Origin: Limnanthes douglasii subsp. nivea
Lineage: Eukaryota > Streptophyta > Magnoliopsida > Brassicales > Limnanthaceae
Reading direction: 5' to 3'
Assembly: GCA_036936605.1 (NCBI GenBank)
Contig: JAUPFV010000002.1
Span: 314,170,893-314,234,892 of the forward strand
Length of the DNA: 64,000 nucleotides
Shown: in pieces, positions 12,026 to 20,968 of the stretch
Layout of the letters: every line of letters starts with the position of its first letter
Numbering within the stretch: the first letter of the stretch is position 1
Made by a program: the position numbers and the translations under genes
Notes under the pieces: generated by a model
What the model was told of the DNA's origin: nothing
The model's database searches: none
What the model saw: the letters and a program-made list of their open reading frames with translations, nothing else

Positions 12026-13693
12026 TCATGCCTGAAGAACTCTCACACCCAGCAAAGACCTCATCTTCTCAAACTTAGCAGTTGGCAAGGCTTTTGTTAA
12101 CACATCTGCTTTCTGAAGATCCGAACCGATATGCTTGACAACAATCTCACCATTCTCGACATATTCTCTAATGAAATGGTAGCGGATATCAATGTGCTTA
12201 CTTCGCCCATGAAATACAGGATTTTTAGCCAAGTCAATTGTTGATCTGTTGTCGATATAAAGAACTACAGGTTCAATATAGTTACCAGTCACCTGACCTA
12301 CCAATTTCCTCAACCAAATAGCTTGGCACGCAGCTGCAGTTGCTGCCATGAACTCTGCTTCACATGAAGAGAGTGCCACACACCTCTGTTTCTGCGAGGT
12401 CCATGTTACTAGTCCATCATTCAAATAAAAGACCATACCTGCTGTACTCCTTCGATCATCAATATGCCCAGCCAGATCACTATCGGAGTAACCTGTCAAC
12501 AAATCACTGCCATTTCCTTTCGTATAAACTAAACCAAAATTTAAGGTACCTTTGACATAACGTAAGATACGCTTTGCAGCCAGCTGATGCATCATAGTGG
12601 GTTTCTCCATATACCTACTTACAATTCCAACAGAATAAGCTATATCTGGCCTGGTGTGGACTAAATAACGCAAACCTCCAACCATGCTCTTAAACTTTGT
12701 AGCATCCACTGGTTTTCCTCCTTCGTCTTTGCCAATGTACTCCTTGGGGTCCATCGGGAATTTCGTAGGGTTGCAATCCCACATACCAGCCTTTTCTAAT
12801 ATTTTCTTTGCATAAGCTGCTTCACTTAGTTCAATCCTCCCCATTTCTTGTTTGACTTCTAGGCCCAAATAGTAGTCCAAAGTTCCCAGATTTCTCATCT
12901 CGAATTTCTTGTTCATCTGTACTTTAAACTCATCTATTATTGTAACATTTGTTCCTGTCACCAAAAGATCGTCAACATAAACCCCGATTATCAAAACTTC
13001 GTTGCCCATCTTCTTTGTGTACACTGCGTGTTCGTAAGGACATCTCACAAAACCAAGCTCTTCAAGATATTTACTCAACTTAGTGTACCAAGCACGAGGT
13101 GCTTGTCTCAAGCCATAGAGCGCCTTTATTAATTTGTACACAAGATGTTCTTGACCTTCTTTAACAAAACCCTCCGGCTGAGTAACGTAAACTTCCTCCT
13201 CAATTTCTCCATTCAAAAATGCCGATTTTACGTCAAGGTGGTGTACCTCCCGACTGTGCTTAGCAGCAAGAGCCAACAAAATCCGGACAGTTTCGAGGCG
13301 TGCAACCGGTGCAAAAATCTCATCAAAATCTCTCCCTTGTTTCTGCACATACCCTTTTGCAACAATCCTTGCTTTGTGCTTGATGACATTCCCATTTGTA
13401 TATTTCTTCAGCTTGAAAACCCACTTTAATCCAATAGCCTTTTGACCGGGTGGAAGCTCAGTTAGTTTCCATGTATTGTTTCTTTCAACTGCATCTATCT
13501 CGCACTTCATAGCTTTTCTCCAAGCTTGAACAGTTTCTGGTTTGCTGTAGCTCGTGGGTTCATCTACTCCAGTGAGCATCAGCTCGTCATCTCCTAACTC
13601 AATATTCTGAGTTTCAGCATAAATCTCAGTTAAAGTTCTGTAGCGTCTGGGTCCGCTGTCTGTCTCACTATCTGAACTTGTGCTGGACGGGGA
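12026..13693 (-). CDS. pol: Copia-1 reverse transcriptase and RNase H
   Basis: The first Met is at 13,579 (517 residues); the same frame is open upstream to a TAG at 13,694-13,696, so this is the C-terminal part of the polyprotein, not a separate gene. It copies element RNA into cDNA. From that Met: NNTWKL (34-40) opens RT, LDVKSAFLNG (115-124) holds the first catalytic Asp, YVDDLL (201-206) is the active site, and TRPDIAYSVG (309-318) ends the thumb. RNase H follows with GYSDSDLAG (363-371), SSCEAEF (404-410) and YIDNRS (441-446), the three catalytic acids present. Length and order match intact plant copia. The protein could not be made from full-length RNA unless upstream stops are bypassed. 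Confidence 0.92.
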   Translation of the reverse strand, partial: SPSSTSSDSETDSGPRRYRTLTEIYAETQNIELGDDELMLTGVDEPTSYSKPETVQAWRKAMKCEIDAVERNNTWKLTELPPGQKAIGLKWVFKLKKYTNGNVIKHKARIVAKGYVQKQGRDFDEIFAPVARLETVRILLALAAKHSREVHHLDVKSAFLNGEIEEEVYVTQPEGFVKEGQEHLVYKLIKALYGLRQAPRAWYTKLSKYLEELGFVRCPYEHAVYTKKMGNEVLIIGVYVDDLLVTGTNVTIIDEFKVQMNKKFEMRNLGTLDYYLGLEVKQEMGRIELSEAAYAKKILEKAGMWDCNPTKFPMDPKEYIGKDEGGKPVDATKFKSMVGGLRYLVHTRPDIAYSVGIVSRYMEKPTMMHQLAAKRILRYVKGTLNFGLVYTKGNGSDLLTGYSDSDLAGHIDDRRSTAGMVFYLNDGLVTWTSQKQRCVALSSCEAEFMAATAAACQAIWLRKLVGQVTGNYIEPVVLYIDNRSTIDLAKNPVFHGRSKHIDIRYHFIREYVENGEIVVKHIGSDLQKADVLTKALPTAKFEKMRSLLGVRVLQA

Positions 13694-15025
13694 CTATGAA
13701 TTCTGGGACGACTGTGGCGTATAGGCAGCGCCCGAAACATCTTCATCTGAAAGTTCCTCCATCTGCGAACTCTCGTTCTGAGAATTATATTGTTCTCCTC
13801 TTTCTGTATTGTTGTTAGCTTCTCCTACTGGTATGCTAAAAACAGATAAAGTACCTTGATGCTCTTCGAGAACACCCTCATTATGCTTCCAAGACCATGT
13901 TTTTTCTTCCTCAAACACAACATCACGGCTGACATGAACTGAATTGTGCTCCGGGTCAAACAATCTATACGCCCTCGTTCCATGTTCTTTGCCTAGATTA
14001 ATTACCGGTTTGCTTCTATCATCCAGTTTTGTTGTATGAACAGATGGGAGTTTCATGTGCGCCAAACACCCAAAAACTCTAATATGCACAATATTTGGTT
14101 TGCTTTTCGACCAGGCCTCATAAGGGGTCACTCCAGAAATAGCTCTAGTTGGCAGGCGATTTAACACATACACCGAGTGTCGAATTGCCTCACCCCACAA
14201 TGTCAAGGGTAACTGTTTTTCCTTTAGAAAACTCTGCGCCATCTCTACCACCGTTCTATTTCTCCTTTCTACCACACCGTTCTGTTGAGGAGAGTATGGT
14301 GCCGTGTATTGTCTAGTGATCCCTGCTTCCTCACAATAGGAAGTAAATTGTTTAGAACAAAATTCACCCCCTCTATCGGTTCTGAAAATTTTCACTTTCT
14401 TTTCTTTGCCATTTTCCACCAATGCTCGGAATTTTTTGAACGCATCAAATGCTTCGTCCTTGCTCTTCAACATATAAAACCACATTACACGACTATAATC
14501 ATCGACTAGCAAGAAGAAGAATTTATTACCGGCAGTGGTAGCAGGAGATTTTGGTCCACATATATCGCCGTGAACAAGCTCCAACACTCCTTTTGCACTG
14601 TAGTTCGCCTGACTTGGGAAAGACTTTCTGCTCTGTTTTGACATTAGGCAGCCGGGGCACACCTCATTTTGCGCTTTAATTTCCGGCAGACCATGCACCA
14701 TCTTAGCTGAACACATCAACTTCATAGCGTTGAAATTGACATGCCCAAGTCGGGCATGCCACAACCAAGCGTTCTCATCAGACTTTGACAGCAAACACTC
14801 TGGACTACCACTTTCTATAATGATCTTGTATAGACGGTTCATGGATCTCTTCACCTTCATGATAAGTTTTCTGCCTTTGTCATAAACCCAAAAGTGTGCA
14901 CCATTCAAGACCACCCTGTTACCTTCTTCAGCCAATTGTCCTAAGCTGATAATGTTGTTGCAGAGCATAGGTATATAATAAACATCTTTTAGCAGCCTTT
15001 CCTCTCCATTCTGACACTTCATCAC
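13694..15025 (-). CDS. pol: Copia-1 integrase
   Basis: 443 codons, same frame as the protease segment and the RT segment, bounded by stops at 15,032-15,034 (TGA) and 13,694-13,696 (TAG). The first in-frame codon used here is GTG, so there is no convincing separate start. The pre-integrase zinc-binding domain is intact (H90, H95, C123, C126 in WHARLGH...CPGC). The core has the D154, D217, E253 triad (HGDICG, TDRGGEF, NGVVERRNR) with 35 residues between the last two, as expected for DD35E. A Ser/Glu-rich tail leads to RT. The enzyme inserts the cDNA into the genome. All key residues are intact although the flanking stops disable the polyprotein. Confidence 0.92.
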   Translation of the reverse strand: MMKCQNGEERLLKDVYYIPMLCNNIISLGQLAEEGNRVVLNGAHFWVYDKGRKLIMKVKRSMNRLYKIIIESGSPECLLSKSDENAWLWHARLGHVNFNAMKLMCSAKMVHGLPEIKAQNEVCPGCLMSKQSRKSFPSQANYSAKGVLELVHGDICGPKSPATTAGNKFFFLLVDDYSRVMWFYMLKSKDEAFDAFKKFRALVENGKEKKVKIFRTDRGGEFCSKQFTSYCEEAGITRQYTAPYSPQQNGVVERRNRTVVEMAQSFLKEKQLPLTLWGEAIRHSVYVLNRLPTRAISGVTPYEAWSKSKPNIVHIRVFGCLAHMKLPSVHTTKLDDRSKPVINLGKEHGTRAYRLFDPEHNSVHVSRDVVFEEEKTWSWKHNEGVLEEHQGTLSVFSIPVGEANNNTERGEQYNSQNESSQMEELSDEDVSGAAYTPQSSQNS

Positions 15026-15031
15026 AATCGT

Positions 15032-15235
15032 TCATTTCCCTTTAATAAGCACAGTCGAGCCATCTCCGAATCTGACTTTACCCCTTACACCTTCATCCAA
15101 CTCTCCAAACTTTGATAATTGTCCCGTCATATGGTTGCTAGCACCGTTGTCTAAGTACCACAAATTCGAATTCATCTGCACACCTTCACCATTCTGAATT
15201 AACTTTGGTGACACCTTTTCTTCATTAATCAACAT
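15032..15235 (-). CDS. pol: Copia-1 aspartic protease segment
   Basis: 67 codons in the integrase frame. WYLDNGASNHMTG carries the catalytic Asp in the DNGAS form common in plant copia elements, followed by FGDGS and VLIKGK. The frame ends at TGA (15,032-15,034), where the family has a Gly; six nucleotides later the same frame continues as the integrase segment. The start shown is a Met inside the polyprotein. Upstream, the frame differs from gag by one base in a T7 run at 15,259-15,265. Confidence 0.85.
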   Translation of the reverse strand: MLINEEKVSPKLIQNGEGVQMNSNLWYLDNGASNHMTGQLSKFGELDEGVRGKVRFGDGSTVLIKGK

Positions 15236-15293
15236 GACTTTGTCATCATTTTCTTCTGTTTTTTTCAGTAATTAACAGAGCAGGTTCCTCGTC

Positions 15294-16205
15294 TTACATC
15301 TGGGTAATGTTCACTTCTCCTCTGTGTTCTCTTTCACGTCTTGGCCTTTTGCACTTCGCTGCGTAATGTCCATAATCTTGACAATTAAAGCATCTTACCT
15401 TACTCTTATCAAACTTCTCGCGCCCTCCACGTCCAGCCTCCTTGTTATTTCGAGACCTTTGCCAGGACGATGTGTCTGTTCCTCCTTTTTCTGCACGCTT
15501 CAGCCACTCTTCCCTTGTCAGCAGAAGTTTCCCTTCATCTTTCTCCCTTCTTGACCACTCTTCCTCTGTCAATAGGAGTTGGCCACCACTGGTCTCAACC
15601 TGGCCTCGCAATCGCTCCTCATGAGCCTTTAGGGATCCAACCGTCTCATCAATAGCCATGATCTCTAAATCTCCAAACTGTTCAATGGTAGAGGCTATCT
15701 GCAAAAATTTGTTAGGGACAGCTCGTAATAACTTTTTTACGACATAACTCTCCTTAACCTTCCCTGCCAGAGTTCTTATATTTGCAACTAGTTCATTTAG
15801 TTTCATACAAAAGTCATCGAGGGGCTCTGTTTCTTTCATTCTCAATGTTTCAAACTCTGCCTTAAGAGTCTGAATTCTTGCTGTCTTGACTCGATCAGCT
15901 CCCAAACACATGGTTTTAACAGACTCCCAAACTTCTTTTGCACTCTTCTTCTCAGCAACGGACAACAAAATATCTTCCGGAATCCCCTGGTAGATCGCAG
16001 CAAGGGCTATCTTGTCTGTTCTATCTTCCACCACCGCATTTGATTCTATAGCACTCCATACTCCGTGTGCTTGCATGTATACTTTCATTTTGAGTGCCCA
16101 CGCTGTGTAGTTTCCTCTGTTCAGCATGGGATAGCTCAGACCAAACGTTCCATCCTTTGATTTGTTGTTTTCCAACGCAGTAGACCTGGACATATATTTT
16201 GGCAT
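15294..16205 (-). CDS. gag: Copia-1 Gag (capsid-nucleocapsid)
   Basis: 303 codons, a normal length for copia gag. The ATG at 16,205 lies 15 nt after the primer-binding site and begins MPKYMSRSTALENN. NYTAWALKMKVYMQAHGVW (32-50) is the conserved N-terminal gag block, the middle is helical, and a CCHC knuckle CFNCQDYGHYAAKC (272-285) binds RNA. The frame ends at TAA (15,294-15,296). In relatives, gag usually reads straight into protease; here the stop is followed 30 nt later by the +1 shift, so Gag alone may still be made. Gag assembles the virus-like particle in the cytoplasm. Confidence 0.9.
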   Translation of the reverse strand: MPKYMSRSTALENNKSKDGTFGLSYPMLNRGNYTAWALKMKVYMQAHGVWSAIESNAVVEDRTDKIALAAIYQGIPEDILLSVAEKKSAKEVWESVKTMCLGADRVKTARIQTLKAEFETLRMKETEPLDDFCMKLNELVANIRTLAGKVKESYVVKKLLRAVPNKFLQIASTIEQFGDLEIMAIDETVGSLKAHEERLRGQVETSGGQLLLTEEEWSRREKDEGKLLLTREEWLKRAEKGGTDTSSWQRSRNNKEAGRGGREKFDKSKVRCFNCQDYGHYAAKCKRPRREREHRGEVNITQM

Positions 16206-16219
16206 TCACTGTTTAACCA

Positions 16220-16232
16220 CGCTGTGATACCA
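16220..16232 (-). other. Primer-binding site of Copia-1
   Basis: The minus strand reads TGGTATCACAGCG two bases after the 5' LTR, 11 of 13 matching the complement of plant initiator tRNA-Met (TGGTATCAGAGCC). It starts minus-strand DNA synthesis. Confidence 0.85.
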
Positions 16233-16234
16233 AA

Positions 16235-16555
16235 TGTTGTTAACTTCCAGTACCTGTTCTCACAAATATATAGATATAGGTGTTTACTTTAAAACAAGAC
16301 AAAACAAAGTTGGGTTTAAAACGTTCTGATATTAATCAATGAATGCAGTACAAGATAAATAGTAAAACACATACAAGACAGTTGCTAAAAAATAGCACCA
16401 GACTTCCTATAACTACTTAGTCACGTAACGCTTTGTTCCACCACTCCTACATTCTCTCAACTACGTCAAAGACCAAATCAAAGCAAATAACTATTTTCAA
16501 ATATCAAATAAATAACCAAAAGAGAATAAATAAGTTTAGATTAATAAATCCAACA
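16235..16555 (-). repeat. 5' LTR of Copia-1
   Basis: 321 bp, one base different from the 3' LTR. As the upstream LTR of the minus-strand element it should hold the promoter. Its right edge CCAACA is followed by TTCTC and then ACGAAAC, without a duplicate of the left flank. Confidence 0.93.
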
Positions 16556-17274
16556 TTCTCACGAAACATTATAAACTATTTCTCATTTTAAATTTTTTGA
16601 ATATTTGACTATTATAAGGTATGTGTTTAATTATATCATTAATGATACCCATAATCTACAAAAAATTATAAGGAAATTATCTTTCTTGAATGGGTAACAC
16701 TTGGACTTTTGATAGATAACAGCTGTCTAATTTTATCCGAACTTTGAATGGATGACAGCCGACATATTCTATCCGGATCTTTGTCCATCTACTACATATA
16801 CTTATGCCATGGTAAGATAGACACATACCTAAAATCACCGAAAAGAAAGTTGGTTTTGCCACAAATAAATTATTATTATTTTGTTATTGAAACTATGATA
16901 ACATCTATTTTGTTAGAAAATTTTGTCCCAGAGGTAGGGGATTGCCTTTTTCCATGTCCTTGTTATTGACAGTGAGGCAACTTAGTTTATTACTGCAGCA
17001 GTGTTAATTTGAAGGGTTTTCCACATTGCAGCTTTATTTTTTACAAATTATTTTTGTGAATTTATGATTAACTTTAGATTACTTGATCTACTTTGGGTTG
17101 GTATTACTTGATCTACTTTGGGTTGGTTTTTAGTTATAATTGTATAAATATATAAATAAAGTTTTTCTCATGAAGTTTTTATGGATAGTGGTGCAAAACT
17201 GGAATGACTTTGTGCTAAATATATTGCATAAACTAGTTCTCTAATTTTTGCATTGAATTTTGTGTTATATGTAG
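16556..17274. other. Non-coding stretch upstream of the ARR exon
   Basis: I looked here for the first exon of a type-B response regulator (the VDDD phosphorylation-pocket block) on the + strand and did not find it. A 21-nt unit containing TTACTTGATCTACTTTGGGT is repeated at about 17,080-17,130. Nothing else is recognised. Confidence 0.45.
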
Positions 17275-17427
17275 TTACTACTACCAATCAGCCAGATAAA
17301 GCCCTACAATGGGTGAAAGAGAAGAAACAGGTCTTACGGATATTTTTGGGTGATGTCAACATGGGAGACATCGATGGCTTCAAATTTCTTGAACTCTTGG
17401 CCACCGAAGAAGACCTACCAGTCATTA
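17275..17427 (+). pseudogene. Orphan exon of a type-B response regulator (receiver domain)
   Basis: The 51-codon translation VTTTNQPDKALQWVKEKK...GDVNMGDIDGFKFLELLATEEDLPVI matches the middle of the receiver domain of plant type-B ARR proteins, where the family reads SDVNMPDMDGFKLLE..GLEMDLPVI. The phospho-acceptor Asp of the DVNM motif is kept, but the Pro of the following MP is Gly and the preceding strand is altered. The segment starts after an AG (TATATGTAG) and ends at GTAAGC, both at positions I recall as intron borders in this family. No exon with the acidic pocket upstream, no Lys-containing exon and no Myb-like domain downstream are found. I infer a gene fragment retained after duplication or capture. 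Confidence 0.6.
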
Positions 17428-18105
17428 GTAAGCCTTATGCCCTTTTCTATGGCTCTTGATTTGTTTTAGGTTGAATATAAACTATTCTATTGGCAATGTT
17501 TTTTATCACCATTACCATCATGGTGTTCTTGATTAATTTTTGAACTACTCAGAATTGATGATTTAAGAAAATTGGGGGAATATGTCTTTTGCCAAAAGAA
17601 AAAACATTGATTATATCCTTGTGGGAGCCACTTGAAAGTCATTTTAATATATGGATGTCATATGTTACGTTAACATAATCTATATTTATTTTTTTAATAG
17701 CATGCATTTTGTCTTGGATTAAAAATGCTAATCATTTGATTTTAGGGTTTTTATATTATTTTCATTTATTTACGTACATCGGATTAGTAGCGAATAAGAT
17801 GTGGTGAGCTTCTATGGAGTAAATAGTAAAACAATCAAATGGGTATTGGATTCGCAAATCATCAATAGTACATGAAAAATATATAGCTATTTAACAAAGT
17901 TGTTAACAAAAAAAATACAACTTCCAAACTTTTTTAGTGTTTCAAACCTTCAATCTGTTTGCGCCGTTGTATCTTATTTTCCATTAAACTTGTTGACCCT
18001 TCCGGGTTTGCTATGCTGTTATTTTCCATTAAACTTGTTGACACTTTCGGTTTTGTTATGCTGTTTTGGAGTTGTGCAATGGAAGAATATGTAAATAGAT
18101 GCAAG
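17428..18105. other. Non-coding stretch with a short tandem duplication
   Basis: No coding motif. A 45-bp unit beginning TTATTTTCCATTAAACTTG is repeated at 17,974 and 18,019 (to about 18,063), with a few mismatches. The stretch ends at a TATA box. Confidence 0.5.
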
Positions 18106-18114
18106 TATAAATAG
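18106..18114 (+). promoter_or_regulatory. TATA box candidate (TATAAATAG)
   Basis: A good match to the plant TATA consensus, 46 nt before an ATG in a favourable CCCATGGC context. The spacing is short for a plant promoter but possible. Confidence 0.35.
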
Positions 18115-18159
18115 AACTACTAGCGGCTCTTCAGTCTTTTTCTACCTTTAATTACTCCC

Positions 18160-18279
18160 ATGGCTCCCTCAGGGTCCTTTGATGCACCACCTACCCTGGA
18201 GTTGTACCCCATCAGCAGCAGTGAAGCAGAAGAAGATGAATCTTCATTCTTGCATTTGTCTCACTTTTGTATCTATTGA
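18160..18279 (+). CDS. 39-codon ORF of unknown function
   Basis: It starts MAPSGSFDAPPTLELYPIS, contains an acidic SEAEEDESS run, and ends HFCIY-stop. The composition (Pro, Ser, Glu, GC-richer codons) differs from the surrounding AT-rich noise, and it follows a TATA box. I do not recognise the protein. It may be the first exon of a lost gene: the next 300 nt have Ser-rich frames but no clear continuation. Weakly supported. Confidence 0.25.
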   Translation: MAPSGSFDAPPTLELYPISSSEAEEDESSFLHLSHFCIY

Positions 18280-19470
18280 CATTTCAATCATAGTCACGAT
18301 ACAATCTAGAACATCATCTCAAAACAAGGATATGATTCTCTTTTTTCTCTTTGGTCTCTTTCCAAATGGAGTCATGGAAAATAGGGATTCACGTCGTCAC
18401 AATATGTTTGATGATGATTTTCTAATTAGTATTGTGACTCTGATGGAAGTGTCAAAAGATACATGATGAAAGTGGAGACAAAGGCAAGAATAAGGTTCAT
18501 GTCCTTCTACGGTCACTCCGGCCGAAGGGATTCAAGTTGAGAGTATGTGTTCAACGAAGGACACCGAAAGAGTCTTGGGATTAAACTGGAAATTGCTTTT
18601 GATCTGTCAAAATATGTCAAAGTCTTTAATCCGCTTTGGAGTAGCTTCTAATAAGCTGGGAGAGAACAACAATTTCTTTTTATTATATTCACTTTTTGCA
18701 GAGTTCTAGAAAATTCTTGTTTATATTTTTAGATAGTTCTATTTTGTTTACGGCCCAAGAGAGTAAGGGCTAGGTATATTATTTTTGTTTTCGGTCATTC
18801 TTTTCATGATACTGGAGTTACAGACATTCGTAGAATATGTTTGATAAATGTGATATTAGAAGTTTCTTGGAAAAAATTGTTCTTATTCCGTGAAATTTTC
18901 TATTTTCGAATTTTTTATTTACAATTTGTTTACCGTAAATTTTTTTTTTGAATTTTTTATTTAATTATAAGCAATGTCATTAACTATTCTATGAAGTTGC
19001 AAACCAAAAAATAACTACAAATCCTACATCTATGTTAACAAAACTAACCAAAAACTCAAAAATATTTAAATCATAACCACATTTTTTTCAAAACCATCAA
19101 AATCTCTAAAACATTAGTGAAATGGAGTCTGAATCACTTCCCGTACATACCAGCATGAACCACGTTGATATTCTTTGTCTTTCACCTTTTTTTCAAAAAT
19201 CCCTAGTTTTAAAATCAAAAAAAGTTTGTTCTTCGACATTCGACGATGTTGATATAGTGTTCTTCGCCAATCCAAATGGAGAAATCGTTCATGCATATAC
19301 CATCTCATGACGTAATGGACCAAAAGCTACGCCACAGGTGTGGCGTGGGATGAGACTATTACGACATGAGATGGAGTGTGTATGAGTCATTAGCCATATC
19401 ACCATGGCAACCTAAACTAATCTGGACTCGAGGCTGTATTTATTTGTTTACTTTGTATGTGTTGAAGAAG
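18280..19470. other. Non-coding stretch
   Basis: Short open frames only, none with recognisable motifs. The centre (about 18,700-19,100) is very T/A-rich. Confidence 0.45.
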
Positions 19471-19803
19471 GTTACCCAATGCAAACTTTCACTTGTTTCC
19501 GACCATGCTCACAATTTCATAACTCACGACGAGTATACCTACGGTCGATAAATAACTGCATAAAAATTATTACAATATAAACAAATCAATACAACCTGGA
19601 TTACTTCGTATGTATTATACGAGGTTACCCAATGCAAAATTTCACTTGTTTTCGACTACCCTCGCCATTTCATAACTTACGACGAGTATACCATTGAGTC
19701 GATAAATAACTACATAAAAATACATACAAAGTAAACAAATCAATACAACCTGGATTCCGGATTAGTTACCCTCGAGTCGATAAATAATTGGATAAAAAAT
19801 ACA
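19471..19803. repeat. Tandem duplication with a 153-bp period
   Basis: A unit starting GTTACCCAATGCAAA at 19,471 recurs at 19,624 with moderate divergence. Both copies contain ACGACGAGTATACC, TCGATAAATAACT and ACAAATCAATACAACCTGG. A shortened third copy follows (about 19,764-19,803). Lies just upstream of the OTU-type MULE relic. Confidence 0.7.
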
Positions 19804-20025
19804 TGGAACTCATTAGGATTCTTATTCTCAGTGTGAGCACCTATATATCTAAGTCTAATGTTAAGAGTGCAACCCTAAGCGTAAGAGTACCGATAGGAAA
19901 CAAATTAATTTCTATTTTCATTTGGTAGGTAATCCTGTAAAAGGTGATGATAAGTGGGGCAAGCACAACCATGAACTGATTGTGTATGTGCATGTATATT
20001 TTCAATGGTCAAACTTAATACATTT

Positions 20026-20963
20026 TAGGCGGCTTGGAATGATATCGTTTCATCCACCACCGTTGGCATGATGAATGAGAGGTTGGCTAAGATAAAAATT
20101 CCTAACGCAAGTCACATTTTATTCAAATGGCATATCAACAAGAATGTTAGTGGGAAAACCAAAAAATATTTATATTTAAAGACGGAAAGGTGTTTAATAC
20201 ATTTTAGGCGGCTTGGAATGATGTTGTTTCATCCACCACCATTGACGTGATAAATGAGAGGTTGGCTAAGATGTGGAAGATCTTCAAATAGCATGATAAA
20301 ACGGTAAATTATGTCATCGACTTGTTGGTTATGCTATATAAAGAGAGGTTCGTTCACACATATACTATTAAAATCTTGCATTTTAATAATCACACCTCTA
20401 ATAAGGAAGAAAGCTCGCATACTATGCTGAATTGACATTCCTGTAAAAGTACCAAAGTCTGTGTTGATTATTCTACAAAAAGAGATCCTCTGTTTCATTA
20501 ATATGTCGAACAATAATTGTTAGAGTCTTATAATAGTTCTGAAACTCCAAAAATGGTAACACTTACCGCAAGTTTGGTAACCTCAGTCGGCACATTTGGT
20601 AGCACTGCACGAACGGTCGCCATCCAAACTTGTACTAGTTCAAGAGTAAAAACCCCAAAAATAAAACAAAAGCGGGTTGCATGTGTATGTGTAGGAACTC
20701 CAATTGGGTCGAATAAAATTATCGCGAAACCGTCATTTATGGTTAAACCAATTCTATTGAGATTACCGAACGTGCCGTACTAGAGGTATTCGAAAGACAT
20801 ACCTCATATTATACGTGCTTTCATAATCCGAATTATAAACGTGACGCGTGCTAAAAATTTTGGTTTTAGAGCCATCACACATGACTTGATCGACGCCGAA
20901 AGTTGATGGAATCTTGAAAGACAAGCTTTGGTTCGCGAGCTAGAGATGCATCGAGACTTTTAT
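20026..20963 (+). pseudogene. OTU-type MULE transposase, left part
   Basis: Broken + strand frames contain NASHILFKWHINKNVSGK (about 20,090-20,160), typical of plant MULE/FAR1-like transposases (SHILCRWHINKNV). Then come AWNDVVSSTTIDVINERL (about 20,212-20,270) and NYVIDLLVMLYKERFVHTYT...HFNNHTSN (about 20,307-20,405). At about 20,840-20,963 the frames give NV.RAKNFGFRAITHDLI and LVRELEMHRDFY, which match the start of an OTU cysteine protease domain (usual DGNCGFRA). The catalytic Cys is Phe here. A segment of about 60 bp with the AWND...SSTT block occurs twice (from 20,029 and from 20,208). The reading continues on the far side of Gypsy-1 at 31,533. Confidence 0.7.
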
Positions 20964-20968
20964 AAATG
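20964..20968. repeat. Target-site duplication of Gypsy-1, left copy (AAATG)
   Basis: AAATG directly precedes the left LTR, and the same five bases follow the right LTR at 31,528-31,532. Five bases is the standard for Ty3/gypsy integration. Confidence 0.9.

Larger units (their letters stand above)
11685..16555 (-). mobile_element. Copia-1: young Ty1/copia retrotransposon with broken frame
   Basis: A 4.87-kb element bounded by two 321-bp LTRs that differ at one position (G at 11,694, C at 16,244). Minus-strand order is 5' LTR, primer-binding site, gag with CCHC knuckle, protease, integrase, RT, RNase H, polypurine tract, 3' LTR: the classical copia layout. All domains are present and catalytic residues intact. 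However, the polyprotein is interrupted by a stop at the end of gag, a +1 shift in a run of seven T (15,259-15,265), and two further in-frame stops. No 5-bp target duplication is found (TTAGT on the left, TTCTC on the right). Confidence 0.93.

Noticed and set aside
13145..13429. Plus-strand open frames across Copia-1 (for example 12,364-12,555, 13,145-13,429, 15,324-15,655)
   Set aside because: They lie opposite well-supported minus-strand pol and gag frames, have no family motifs and no promoter, and are shadows of the real coding strand.
11680..16562. A 5-bp target duplication for Copia-1
   Set aside because: TTAGT on the left and TTCTC on the right do not match, nor do bases shifted by up to five positions.
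16677..16862. Minus-strand 61-codon frame right of Copia-1
   Set aside because: Contains repeats of GATGACAGC and TCTAATTTTATCCG-like DNA but no motif; not supportable as a gene.
17428..18480. Downstream exons of the type-B response regulator
   Set aside because: No Lys-containing receiver end, no acidic linker and no Myb-like SHLQ.YR motif could be read in any + strand frame.
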